From Sistotremastrum niveocremeum HHB9708 (Eukaryota; Basidiomycota; Agaricomycetes; Sistotremastrales; Sistotremastraceae), in assembly GCA_001630475.1 (NCBI GenBank), contig KV419414.1:249664-313663 (forward strand): DNA of 64,000 nt, written 5' to 3'. Of this stretch, positions 34,301 through 45,819 are shown piece by piece (position 1 is the first letter of the stretch; each line of letters starts with the position of its first letter). Below the pieces are notes generated by a model that saw nothing but the letters and a program-made list of their open reading frames with translations, had not been told where the DNA came from and ran no database searches. The translations under genes were made by a program, and so were the position numbers.

Positions 34301-34998
34301 CTTGAGGTCCCGCTCGCTAAAAGGTTCTCCTTCTGCCAGGGCTCGTCGTCATCTGCTTTTTGCTCTGCCTATTGTCCCTCCAGGGTGACTTATCGGAACC
34401 CTTCAAAATTCACAGCCGGATAGTAAATAGACTTCGATCGGAACCTCGGATTTCCCTTGTGCGGTTGTAACCAAGTTACTGGTGCCTGACGATAAGTCCG
34501 AGACTTCTCTGCCTTCTCCGAACCCGATGTCTTAGATGCTTAAAACACCGTGAGATTCAAAGCTCTCGACATCTGCAGTTGCAATCATCGTCCAGAGAGT
34601 TTGGAAGGTGATTCTTGTCTTTTGCTCTCATTTTCATGGACGCCGCCCCCGAGGGTGAAGCGAAATGTGCACACATCAATTTTTGGCCTGATAAAGACCG
34701 GTCAGCGAGGAAGTCTGGTACGCGGTGTGGATCTCGCTTCCAGGTGTGTTTCATCACTCGATCGTTCCAAAACGTGTTGTGGCTTATTTGCAGACAGCGA
34801 ACAAACGATATTACGGTCACTCGAAATGTCAAAAAAGCAAAGTAACGATGTTGTGGACCCGAACCCGAGCCACACTTATAAGCAGTCATCCTCAATCCAC
34901 AGAGGTAGCATCGCCCTCACAACCCCCCTCAGACTTGGCCTTTATCTGCCACTTCGCAGCTGCTTTATACTATTATCTTGCCACAGTCGACACTCAGC
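31341..34998. other. gene-poor 3.7-kb stretch
   Basis: Several minus-strand ORFs of 110-170 codons occur (32076-32588, 32476-32835, 33114-33599). They carry no recognised motif, have ordinary composition, and do not link by convincing splice sites. A plus-strand ORF at 33929-34225 is equally anonymous. One of them could belong to a lineage-specific gene. The right end holds the promoter of the zinc-finger gene. Confidence 0.45.
34876..34882 (+). promoter_or_regulatory. TATA-like box of the zinc-finger gene
   Basis: TTATAAG lies about 120 bases before the start codon at 34999, followed by a pyrimidine-rich leader with a second TTTATAC near 34970. The spacing is normal for a fungal promoter. 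Confidence 0.4.
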
Positions 34999-36467
34999 AT
35001 GACTAACTTCTCTGATCCACACGCACACGATGCTGCTGTCATGTTCGCCACATACACCAACTTCAAGGACTCTAGATTTGGCCAGTTCAACTCGCAGGAT
35101 GGCGGCGTCCAGGAGAGCGTCCATCGCGTCTACTCACAGTACGCGTCAATCAAAACCTTCAATGAAGGTGTTCACGCGTCTTGGACTGAACCAGTAAGCT
35201 TGTCTTGTCCCTTCTTACGACATCATTAACGTATCCATAGCAGGACGTGATCTCTACGTACCTCGTCGACTCCCCCATCGATGTCTCTTCGATGTCGACC
35301 CCCGACTTATCAAGAGCCACAACTCCTGGGTCTCGCGACTACACTCCCTTCGCAATGGATTACTTTCCTCACCCGTACGCCGCGTCCGAAGCCACAGGCA
35401 TCTCACAACCTCCGCTTCCATATTCATCGCACGCGCCATCTACCATCCACGCGACCTCCCCGTCCGACTCTTTCCCCCCGTCGACCATCACGCCGTTCGG
35501 AGGCGACTACCACTCGGCTCAAGACTTTGGACTTGCATCCTTCGATGAGAGTGGGCCTGAGACTCATGATCAACCAGACCTTTTTTCCGAAGTCGAAGGG
35601 TTCGTGGGCTTCGGCTTTGCCGAAGACACGGATACCATGTACTTGGGGACCGTGGACGCGAATGTTGGAGCCACGCAAGGCGACGTTGGCGTTGATCTCT
35701 CTGCTCATCTGGTCAACCACGCATCCGCCGACAACTACGAAGACATTTTCGACGAACTCTTCACTTCCGAACCCAGCACCCCTCCCATGTCCTCTGTCAA
35801 GGCTGAAGACATGAAACCTATCGTCATCCCGTCTCTCCTCCCCGTCCAGCTTTCCCAACCACGTATCGAGGTTGCTTCGTCTGATCACGAGATGGACTTC
35901 GAACAAGACACTCCTTCCTCCCCTTCGTCCGACTCTTCATTCCCATCTCCGAGAGTCACTCGCCAGAAAGCCAAACAGACCACGAAATCGACCAAGGTCA
36001 CTCAGAGTCAGAAACGTCGTCGAGGCAGAGTCCCTATCAAGGACCGCCACGTAGAAGCATCTACCTCAGTCTCGCGTTCCCTAGATTTCGACGAAGACGA
36101 TCGTGAAATACCTTCCCCAACGGACTCGACTGTAGAGAAGAAGTTCTGGCCCTACCGACTCTCCAACCGCACTATTCAGGAGCTGCGCGCTCGCGACATT
36201 CCCGAGCATTGGTTCTACCGACGCCAGTATGGCCCGTGTCGATGGAGAGTCGATGGAAAGCCTTGTGGAAGTGATGGAGAGCAGAAGAGTCGAGCGACGG
36301 CGTCAGGAGATCATGGGCGTCATTTGGAAAAGCACGTTAACCAGACCCTCAAAATACGAGTCCCTTGCAAACACAAAAAAACATGCGGCAAGGATTTCAG
36401 CCGTGAGGATGCCGCGAAGCGGCACATGAGGATTTGTCATGGATCCAAGGCGAAGGCGAGGAAGTGA
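34999..36467 (+). CDS. C2H2-like zinc-finger transcription regulator
   Basis: There are two exons: 34999-35193 (ending ASWTEP) and 35241-36467, with a 47-base intron (donor GTAAGC). The protein is about 474 residues. The first 280 or so are acidic and Ser/Pro/Thr-rich (SEVEGFVGFGFAEDTDTMYL, ADNYEDIFDELFTSEPSTPP), suiting an activation domain. A basic nuclear-localisation stretch follows (TQSQKRRRGRVPIKDRH). The C-terminus (about 360-470) holds two zinc-binding units: CRWRVDGKPCGSDG with a distal H-x3-H-x3-H (GRHLEKHV), and CKHKKTCGKDFSREDAAKRH followed by MRICH, a C-x5-C-x12-H-x4-H-like finger. It ends GSKAKARK. It probably binds DNA in the nucleus. Its target genes cannot be told from the sequence. 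Confidence 0.85.
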
Positions 36468-36975
36468 AGCTGTCAGCTGATGCGATATAATGAGTAAGTT
36501 TGATTCTCTAATCATCCGTTTGTTCCGATGTCTGATTGTCGCTCTTCAGGATATAGAAATGCAGACATCGCTTTGGTGTCGACTAATGACCTCACGACTC
36601 TTATGACATAATGACACTCCCTCCTCTCTGTGATTTCAATTCCCCTGTTTATCTCCCCCCTCCTCTCCGTCTAGTTTTCAAAAGTATTGCCTCATACTCA
36701 GCGGTTACAGTTTATTGCTTTTTCATTCTCACAAACTTCCTTACATAGACACCTCCGCTTAATTCATTCTTGGTTCTCCGGACTATTTACACCCTATCAT
36801 ATATCATCTATTATAGCAACTTCACTTGCATCAGGAAAACGCCCCCCGGATCCATGGCCATGTACCCACCTCGGAAAAATTATGTAATGTGTCATAGGGT
36901 TCCGCGGCTGCCGATAGAATATTCCAGACACTTAGCAATATTCCACGAGATTCCCAGCACGCGGGCCAGCCGCGT
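36468..36975. other. 3' flank of zinc-finger gene
   Basis: This is AT-rich non-coding sequence of about 500 bases, then the start of a GC-richer island near 36884 with a short CGCGGCT...AGCCGCG inverted pair (36902-36976). No gene was seen. Confidence 0.45.
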
Positions 36976-37137
36976 AGTCCAAGTCCAAGTCCAAGCCCAA
37001 GTCCAAGCCCAGTCAGAGCTCAGAGAGCGCCTCCCGGCGCAGCCAGAGCCCAGAGCCCAAGAGCGCCTCCCGGCGCAGCCCCAGCCCCAAGCCCCGAGGC
37101 CCCAAGTCAGAGCCAGCGCGCCTCCCGGCGCAGGTCA
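36976..37137. repeat. minisatellite: TCCAAG/CCCAAG units and GCGCCTCCCGGCGCAG units
   Basis: A run of six-base units alternating TCCAAG and CCCAAG (about 36979-37010) is followed by three copies of GCGCCTCCCGGCGCAG (near 37027, 37070 and 37119), set in AGCC/CAGAG-rich spacers. The 16-base unit is itself a near palindrome able to form a hairpin. It borders the AT-hook ORF and may be part of a mobile element. Confidence 0.75.
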
Positions 37138-37166
37138 GCTATACAAAATGAATTGATTCTACATTG

Positions 37167-37832
37167 CTAATAATTAAATACTTTGTTAAATACAATATTT
37201 GTAGTATTAGTTGTGCGTGACTCATCATGGAAGAGAACCTTGATCCTGGCAGAGGACGTACATCGTGATTCGTGAGAGTGCAACATATAGCCCACCATGT
37301 GTAAAGGCTGAATACGACCGCATCCGCTACCGCGTGGTCGTCCACGGGGGCGTAGGGGCGCAACAGGTACGTTGTATGCGTTAGCAGCTGCGGCACGTAG
37401 TTTGTTAAGTTGTTGGATTGCATTCTGATGCTCAAAATCAATTTTGTTCAGAAATTGGGTGTTGAGAACTATTGACAGGAGTAACTGGAGGTGTCGCAGG
37501 AGCATTGACGAATGGATCGTCGCCCATGGGTGGTAATGAGAGAAGCGGATGAGAGGGAATTGGGGGAGGATTGGCCATAAATGGGATTGGTGCTGGTGCT
37601 TCTGACGCCCTATCTGGTGTCCGACGGACCCGGTTTGCTGTTGGTGTCATCCAATCTTCTTGCTGCTGACGATCTTGAGCTCGTGCAGAGCAATGTGGAC
37701 TGGTTATGCTACCAATGCCCCTGAACATGCAATGATATCTCTCTGTTAGCGCAACATGATAATTTTTGCACTTAAATCAAAGACTGACCCTCCAGTGTCA
37801 TTATTTCCGTGATTGTGACTGCTGCTGGCCAT
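37167..37832 (-). CDS. proline-rich AT-hook ORF, possible transposon passenger
   Basis: A likely start at 37832 (MASSSHNHGNNDTG) precedes a small intron. A Pro/Ala-rich stretch follows (APAPIPFMANPPPIPSHPLL), then in a second frame HQNAIQQLNKLRAAAANAYN and the AT-hook core RPRGRPRGSG, ending at 37167. The exon junctions could not be fixed: the 37438-37728 and 37167-37505 frames overlap and the splice between them is uncertain. AT hooks bind the minor groove of AT-rich DNA. Flanking GC hairpins and tandem repeats suggest an old mobile element, but no transposase or clear terminal repeats were found. It could also be a degenerate host gene. Confidence 0.4.
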
Positions 37833-37959
37833 ACTTGAAACCCAGTATCTGCTTGCTGTTCAGTAACACACATGTGGACAGTAAGAGTTTGAACTTACAG
37901 TGCAAACCTCGCAAGCAGCAGAGCTCGCAGAGGCGCGACCCGCACAGCCCGGGGCTTGA

Positions 37960-38100
37960 CTCGTAGCCCCCCAAAGGCTCCGCGCGATTATCGCGAGGCG
38001 CCGCGGGCGTTTCCGAACGGCATTGAGCGCCGCGAACGCTGCCGAACGGGCCTGAGAACGCGGCACTGGGGAGCCAATCGTATCGCTCTATTTAATTATC
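37960..38100. repeat. GC-rich palindromic block
   Basis: A GC-rich patch carries hairpin-forming pieces (GCGCGATTATCGCG; CGAACGGCATTGAGCGCCG with a second CGAACGGG copy). It stands out sharply from AT-rich neighbours and resembles the hairpins inside the NLR-B insertion and at 36976-37137. No coding sense was found. Confidence 0.5.
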
Positions 38101-38211
38101 TAAGCTAGACCCCTATGGCCTCCTTCTTTTCCCACGTGAGCTATTTTATATTATGGATAGCAGCTATGGGCACCTACAGCGCGCTATGGGGATCGCTGAG
38201 GGGGACATGGC

Positions 38212-38218
38212 TATAAAG
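38212..38218 (+). promoter_or_regulatory. TATA box of the phosphotransferase-like pseudogene
   Basis: TATAAAG lies about 160 bases before the start codon at 38379, a good match to the fungal TATA consensus. Confidence 0.4.
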
Positions 38219-38378
38219 ACCCGACCCTTTTTCCTGATGTTCACCTCTTAGACTCGAAGTTGCACTTACCTGTTGTTCTCGTTGTATACTTTCCACTTGA
38301 ATCTGCTGTCATAAAATCTGTTACTTCGGTCTAGCTGACTTCTCGAGTGTCGTTTGAAAGGCAGCCCTCAACAAATCC

Positions 38379-39800
38379 ATGAAAATGCCCTTTCGCTATG
38401 AGTAAGTTAACATTCGTATGATCCGGGGACCCGCCGTCGAAAGATTTCAAGCTTTCACAAGATTCGAAGAAGAGATAGCGGACTTTCAAAAGCGGACTTT
38501 GCGACGAACTTACGTTGTTCCTCCTGCCCAATTGTTCCTGCACGTTCCTGCCTGGCCTACTTTTATTCTGGTCCATCCTATCTCTATCGCGAAACCGCTC
38601 GTTATTGCAGTAGCCCTCTACCCCGTTGAATATCTTGCATCTGTTGGTGACAGCTACCCCCCTCTACTTGGTTTTTTCCCTCTTAGACTGTCATTCGTTT
38701 TGTTACCCAATCTGTGGTTCAGCCATCCAACTGATACGGGCATCATGTTCCGCCTAACGTCTGAAACCCAAGAGGCCCTCGAAGCTGTCGTCATCCAGGC
38801 TTCAGCAGAGCACGAACGAGTCAGCTATCGTTCGAACGGTATCTACCGCCGCACCTTCTGCCTAGGCGATCACGACTACTCCTACCCCGACCTATTCATC
38901 AAATATAACGACAATGGCACTCAAAGATCGGAGGCTGAGATGCTTCAGCATATCTATACTCTTGCTTGCAATGATGGAGATGCTGCTCTACACGTTTCTG
39001 AATCTATCTACTGCTTAAGGGAGAACGGACATTGGTGTACCTCGTTATGAGGCATATTGAACAGGCAAACGTTGCGCCAGATGTACTAGTTGCTAAGACG
39101 GCTAGTGTGGTCCAATGGTTACGCTCAAAACGCTACACCACAGACGAACCCTTCGGTATCCTGCCCAACTCATTGGTATATCACAAGCTCTTCAAAGACC
39201 GCAAAGCTCCCTTCGCATTCACCAACGTTTCAGCCGTAGAGAAATATCTCAACACCGTACGTCGCGAACTCCATTCTCTTTCCCACATATCCAATGTCTA
39301 TTGTCTGACTAGATCGCACCTACAGGCTCTTCGTCAAATTAAGCGCCCACGAGAGCCAATCGCTGAGATCTCGCTGATTTCTGAAGATGTGGTGTTGACG
39401 TAGTCGGACATGGATGAGAGCAATTTCGGTGTCGCGTCAGACGACCGTGGTATCCTCTTTGACGCAGCTACCATTCGGGGCTTGTCACTTTCCTTCGCCG
39501 ACTACACTTTGTTACGGACTACGCCGTTTGCTAAAGCTGTTGCGGAGTGCTTGGTTGACCCTGTGGAGATGGAGGAGCGGTTGTGTTCGTCCAATATGAA
39601 GAGTTTTGTAGAGGTTGGGAGGCAGTTGCGTTGGACGTATGATGATGAACTTGGTATGTGCGGTGTCTTGCATTTCTTTTGATCGTTGTTCTTCGTATTG
39701 ATGTATTTCTTATCTCATAGGTCTCGACGCCGACGGCAACGTCAACTTTTCCACACTTTCGACATCCACACTTCAAGTCGTGACTATCGAGTCCCTATGA
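38379..39800 (+). pseudogene. APH/kinase-like phosphotransferase pseudogene
   Basis: This is a member of a common Agaricomycete family related to aminoglycoside phosphotransferases and protein kinases. The start at 38379 (MKMPFRY) precedes a 45-base intron that joins to EFQAFTRFEEEIADFQKRTL. Conserved pieces are SAEHERVSYRSNGIYRRTFC, PDLFIKYNDNG (the Lys of the nucleotide pocket), VYLVMRHIEQAN (hinge region), FKDRKAPFAFTNVSAVEKYL, SDMDESNFGV (catalytic-loop equivalent) and GILFDAATIRGLSLSFADYT (DFG-like FDF replaced by FDA). It closes DELGLDADGNVN after a small intron and ends at 39800. Damage: a frameshift at about 39029-39034, between REN and VYLVM, and an in-frame TAG just before SDMDESN at 39402-39404. 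The Asp-to-Ala change in the FDF motif would also impair metal binding. Probably dead. Confidence 0.78.
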
Positions 39801-41073
39801 GGCTCTTAAAGCAAGGAAAAGTGTTCGATCGGTGGTCAATCTTGCAAGCCTCCTCTTCGTTATCCGAGCATAATCACAGCATTTATCTCAAGACGGCGCT
39901 ATGACTCGATCTGACGGAAGTCACACTGAATTTATCATCTGAAAGGGCGACCCGAAACATCGTCCTCAGTGATCGTCCCGATCAGTACCAACTCTGAAAA
40001 CTCTATTTACTCTATCGGCCTTAGCTCAAAGCTCAAATATCAGAGCCCGATGTCGAGCTCCTACACTTAAAGATCCTGCCTCAGGCATCAGTCAAACGGA
40101 CGAAGACGTCGACTCAAATCAACCGGATCAGTCATTCTTAATCCTTTCACCGACGCTATGCACAGTACCCCAATCTCAAGATTCTTATCTCCCGTCTCTC
40201 ACTAGTACCAGTACTGGTCCTCCGAGTCTTCCTATTCGAGCATCCTCACACGATGATTATCTCATTATCTACGCGATCAGTACAGTACCATCCTGAGCTC
40301 AGCACAATCGGGCGTCTTTACCTTCGAGTCATTCTTGCATATTCAGCTGCTCTCGTAGCACCGGCAGATTATCGCGTCCCTTTCCTGAATGTTAATCTGA
40401 AGCCGGGTTGGAATCGTATCGTATCGTGGACGCACCGGACTAATTCTCGATCTGAATGACCTCATCGGGCCAATTCCCAATATAGTCCTCTTAGACTCAT
40501 ACTACTCAAAGCCGGCTACAACTAGTATGAGCTAGCTAGTAGATAATATATTAGAGGTAGGCTCGATGAGCCGTAGATAAGCTATCGATGTATCGATGAG
40601 TCAAAGAGTGAATAGCAGAAATGCAGAGTACTCCGAATAGCATGAGCCCCTTTCTTAGTCTTCCGGGCGGCTTTCTTCTTGCGCGTGCCAGTGCCCCAGC
40701 CAGCGTTTGAGCAGCCCGAGATCGTCCTTGACCCGTTCACTGGCACCGGTGCTTTACCCTTGGCCCTTTTGTTCTTCCGTCCGTATCCCTTTGTCGTCTC
40801 TATCGCTTTCTTGTCTTTGTACTATTCCGGTCTCTGTTCTTTCTTCTGTTCTGTGTATACGCCCGCCTTTCCGTTCTGTCTCACCGGCTCTAACATCTGT
40901 TCCAATCTGTATCACCAACTCATCGCTCATCTCTCACAATTCCAACACGATTCTCGGACTTTAGCTTGTCACTTGCATATCGACCAAGCTTGAAGCCCTG
41001 AGCTATCGAGCCTGACAACTCTCTGACGCTACACCAGCCACAGCAGCCGGAGCTCGTCGACCCCAGCGACAGC
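39801..41073. other. intergenic, 1.3 kb
   Basis: This is the 3' flank of the pseudogene and the promoter and leader of the F-box gene. A plus-strand ORF at 40679-40993 has no start context or motif and lies in a pyrimidine-rich leader. No repeat was seen. Confidence 0.5.
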
Positions 41074-44000
41074 ATGGCCCATGCTCATGCTCAGGCTCAG
41101 GCTCGTCCAGCCACCCCCACCCCTACTCCTCACACCACCTCCGTGTCAGGCAATGGTACATCAACGTTAACATTAGCACGCGACATATTCGAGGACATAG
41201 ATCTCCACGCCGATACGAGGATCGAGACACAGCCTATGATGTTCTCATTCTCACCTCCCTCTCCCTCTCCTATCCACACCCATCCTCACAATAATACTCA
41301 TCCTAACGCCCAGTATAACGCTCCCGCCGACCCTTGCGCCGACGGCCAGCGCTCACCCTCAACCGACGGTCACACTGTCGATCGGACCGTCGGCGATCGT
41401 ACATTTCATTCGCATATGCTCATGCATGAAAGCGAGGGCATCGATCGACCTGCGTTTGGTGCATATGCATACGGAACGATGAAAGACTCTGTCCCTCTCG
41501 GCGATATAAGCGCTGGCGTTGGCGCCTCATATGCCTCGCTGGAACCTCGCTGGGACAGCTTGAGATACGAGCCCGCTGTCGATGACGGGGGCCATCATGA
41601 TGAGAGTATGGGATCGGGGGCGATGGCGGCTTCTGGACCGAGTGGGTTGGGTGGGTCGACGGTACGGAGTCGAAGCAGGAGTCGAAGTAGGAGGAGGGAT
41701 ACAGTTGACTCGTTCACGCTATTCGAGTCCTTCGACCTCCCTTCCTCATCTTCCTCTCAATCGTCGGCATATCCTTATGGTGGCATCCACTTCGACCGCG
41801 ACGATCATCCGTATGATCCCACATCCCTCTCGCCTATATCCGCACTCTCATCTCCTTCACCCATATCCCCAATCTTACTCTCCCCACGCGATGCGTACAG
41901 CTACGCCTACGATCCATCCTCATCACCATTCACCTTGGGCGGATTAGGTCTAGGTCTAAACCTGGGATCAGCCGAAGAAACTGTTTCACATCCGAGTCCT
42001 TCTTCGTCTTCTCCAGATGCCCTGGATAAAGGCAAACGACCTCAAACCCAGATTCATACTTCAGCTCTGGATATACTCCAAACTCCTCGTCCTTCCCTAC
42101 GGGCACTCTATAATCCCTATCCCTCAGAACTCGACTTGACTAGCGATAATAATAATGCGGATGTCGAGAGTACGGCGCGTCAATTCTCTGCTATGCCTAG
42201 TTCGATGGCGAGCGGTATACCTGTCATTCGGAATATGGGATATGTAGATATCGACGATCGTGATCGGGGCCACATTCAGCGCGAGAATAACGAGGAGGAG
42301 GATGGAGATAGTACGTCGTCTTCTTTTTCTTGTAATACGAGTACGAAACTGATTTAACGGATAGAAGAGAAATCGGGTTCGCAGGAGACTATCTTTCTTC
42401 AACCTCAGGGACAGGGACAGCCGAGTTTGAGTCTGCTCACGACGAACTTGAATTCGGCTCCTTCGCTGCCGCCTTTGACTTTCTCACCTGTTGATCTCGA
42501 TCCGCCCAATCTCAGTCATGGTCGAACGATTGAGGGTTCTTCGACTATAGCGAATACGAATCTCAATGCGTGTTCTGGGGTAAATAACGATGCCAGCGCC
42601 AGCGTCAACCCTCTCGTATCCCAAACCGTCCAGGAAGCTGAAGTGCACTTCGACTCTCCTCCTCCTCCCCAATCCCAATCAGTCTCGTTCTCACAGGAGC
42701 ATCTACAAGAACTCCATCATGCTCGTTCGACATCTGCATTTTCAACATCCACGGCGAGGTCTACATCTACATCCGGCTCTGGTTCTGCATCTGGTTCAGG
42801 ATCTTCGACCTCACAGGGATCGACGAGCTCTCGTCGTCCGATTAATTTGACGATTAGAGGCTTGGGGTGGAAAGGCAAATCTTCTTCCTCCTCATCTGCG
42901 TCTGCGGGGATGGGAAGTGGGAGTACGACGGGGATGGGGTTGATGAAGAGATCTAAACACCTATTCAACCGACCCGGTCGTACTTCCTCCTCCACCTCAC
43001 CCTCTACATCATCCTCGAACCCTTCGGCGTCCTCAGGGTCCGCTAACGCAGGACCCTCAACGGGAATAACAATCGAAGGAGAAGGAGAAGATAAGCCTTT
43101 ACTACGGATAAACTCTATGCCTAATCACCTCGGCACGCCCATCGGCTCCGTCATCATCTCTGGCGTAACCGGCACATCCGGCACACCCGGCACGGACCGA
43201 ATCTCCGATCCGCGTCTCGCCGATCCCCTCCTTCAGGGCCTGGCGCAGAGTCAGGGTGCTACCGCGGCCGCCCAATATCAGGATCAAGATAACGTCGCCG
43301 TCGCCGAGCGTCGCGGTGGTGAGAGTGATGGGCGTAGGGAGGATGATGAGGCGGGTGGCGTCGGTTTCGGCGGGGATGGAAGGTCAGGGATGGGGATGGG
43401 GACATTAATGAGGAGAAGTCATTCGGAGCCTGTTTATCCAGGCTCAGGCTGGGATATTTCCGAGACCTTCGCCTCGTCGACTCTTCGTCCTTCACTTCCT
43501 TCTTCCTCCAAAGGAAAAGGAAAAGCCACTCGCAATGATCTCTCCGCCTCTAATACCCGATCTCCAAGACCGAGCACTTATTCGCATTTCGACCATGCTC
43601 TACCGTCCGAACTTAAACTCCAGATATTCCGCTCGATTCTAGAGATATATCAAGAGTCGTACGAGGCGCGTGACAGTGATCCGAAGTGGACGCTTGCGAG
43701 GGCTGTTAGTACTAGAGAAAGGTGGAATGGGAGAGAGATGGGTGTTCGGGCTTTGGTTCGGTTGAGCAGGGTATGTGCTTATCTTTACGTTTTTTGTTTC
43801 TTTCTTCTCGGATTCTTTCCAATTATTTCGGATCCTTTGGATTTTTTGCGTTCGGATGCTTTCTGACTTTGCGGATTACGTGTCTTTGGGTTCTGGGAGA
43901 CTGGTGGCTGATTTGATTTCGGAACTTAGGTATCGAAGTCGTGGCGTCGGTTTATCTTAGACGGTCAACTATGGTCGACTCTAGACCTTCGCTCATTCCC

Positions 44001-45819
44001 AACTTATCTCTCCCCTCCCTCCGCCTCCTCCTCATCGAAAGCGGAGTCCGCGTCCGCAATTCAACTCCAAGCTCTTTTGAAGGGCTTCATTCAAATTTCC
44101 GGTCCTTATCTTAGACATTTGGATCTCACGGGCCATTCGTACCTTCGTCCTAATACGATCGAAGAGCTCGTATCACTCATATACACGCCTTCCCCATCCC
44201 CTCTATCAATCCTCGATCCTTCATCCCTTATCTCCCCTTCATCCACATCAATCTCCTCGAATTCCTATCGCTCGAACACCACACAACTAACAACCCTAAA
44301 TCTCAAAGGCTGTACATCCTTAATCGCACCCTCTCTTCAACTCCTCATCTCCCATTCTCCATCATTGAGAAAGTTGGATTTGAAAGGATTGGGATGTGTG
44401 ACGAATTCTACGTTGGAGATTATTGGAGGGAGGTGTAAGGGGTTGAAGTGGCTTGATGTATCGTGGTGTAAGGGGATTGACACGGATGGACTCGAGGAAC
44501 TCGCTACCCCAGCGTCCCCTCCCGCTCCACCCAAATCCTCCATATCGTCGGCGTCGGCGTTGTCGGGCCATCGAGGACTAAAGGAATTGAGAGTCCTAAA
44601 GGTCGCCGGGATGAGAGAAGGCTCGAGAACAGATTGGGAGACTGCACTCAAGGGTGTAGGGAGGAGTATGAAGCGTCTTGAAGTGCTTGATTTGAGCGGG
44701 TGTGTGGAGATAACAGATGAAGCTGTTGAAGCGCTCGTCACAGTCCGTACGACAAGTGCTCGTGCACTCCTTCCTCGTCCAGGCGTTCGTGCTGATAACG
44801 ACGAGGAGGACGGGGAAGTCGTAGTGCTCAATTCGAAAGAAGCAGGACACGAAGCTTCCAGTTCCCAATACTACATCCGCCGCATCACTTCTCTCCGGCA
44901 CATATCCCTCTCATCATGTCCCCTCCTCACCGACGTATCCTGTTCATATCTCGCGCACTCCGTTCCCCGTCTTGAATTTTTCGAATTTGCAGGAACGGGT
45001 GGAGGTGGTGCTGGGGATGAGGGTGGGGGAGATGAAGGATTTGTGAGGATGTTTAGGAGGACGCCGAAGATTAGGAGAGTTGATCTGGAGGATGTTGCGG
45101 GGATTACGGATGGTGTTATTAGGGCTTTGACGCCCTCTCTTGATAAGGAGGAGGACTCCGGTATACAGAGCGGCAAGTCAATTCACGGACAGCCCGGCCA
45201 TGCACTCGAAGAACTCGTCCTTTCCTACGCTGCGAATCTCTCCAACGAGACCCTACTCTCTCTCATCCGCTCCTGTCCTCGTCTCCGGAATCTTTCATTG
45301 GATAGTACGAGGGTATCCCAAACCGTCGTCAAGGAATTCATAAAGCTCACTCGATCTCGACAACTCTCGAACGCTGAGATCCTCGTAGTCGACTGTCGGA
45401 CGATTGGAGAACCGATGGTTAAAGAATTATTGAAAGGGGAACAAACGAGGAATAGGAGAGGATGGAGAGGGTATGACGCGAGGAAGATGGGGTATGTGGA
45501 TGCGAGAGATGGAGAGGCGGGTGTGGGAGCGATGTATGATGAGTGTGATGAGACTAGGGTGGTGTTTAAGAGTTTTTGGTCGTGGACGGCTGTTGATCAG
45601 GTTCGCGCATTGAGGAAGAAGAATGCGAAGAAGAGGATTGAAATTGGGGAAGGTCATAATGGTGCAGGGGAGACCCTGCTGGACAGGGAGGGGTCGAGTT
45701 CTGGATCGAGCTCGAAGCTTGGGTGGTTGGGCCTTGGAAGGAGGTCTGTGTCTTCGTCTGAGGGGAGGGGATCACCCACGGGTACTGACCCTGAGGAACG
45801 TGGCTGTTGCGTGATGTGA
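41074..45819 (+). CDS. very large F-box/LRR protein with C-terminal CaaX box
   Basis: This is a probable substrate receptor of an SCF ubiquitin ligase. Three exons: 41074-42310, 42365-43770 and 43930-45819, with introns of 54 and 159 bases. It is about 1500 residues. The first 830 or so are low-complexity Ser/Pro/Gly-rich with an Arg/Ser patch (VRSRSRSRSRRRD), surely disordered. An F-box follows near 840-910: HALPSELKLQIFRSILEIYQ, a long insert, then RALVRLSRVSKSWRRF and LDGQLWSTLDLRSF, so the box is stretched between helices 1 and 2. An AMN1/FBXL-type LRR domain comes next (YLRHLDLTGHSYLRPNTIEE, LTTLNLKGCTSLIAPSLQLL, LKWLDVSWCKGIDTDGLEEL, LEVLDLSGCVEITDEAVEAL, LRHISLSSCPLLTDVSCSYL, LRNLSLDSTRVSQ). 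The end, EERGCCVM, is a CaaX prenylation signal, as in animal FBXL2/FBXL20, so membrane anchoring is likely. The start could lie further upstream. Confidence 0.88.

Noticed and set aside
35424-35906. 160-codon minus-strand ORF
   Set aside because: Antisense shadow of the zinc-finger gene coding sequence.
38502-38690. Membrane-like stretch LVIAVALYPVEYLASV as a separate membrane protein
   Set aside because: It falls within the phosphotransferase-like gene and matches the N-lobe region of that family.
44337-44831. 164-codon minus-strand ORF
   Set aside because: Antisense of the LRR domain of the F-box gene.
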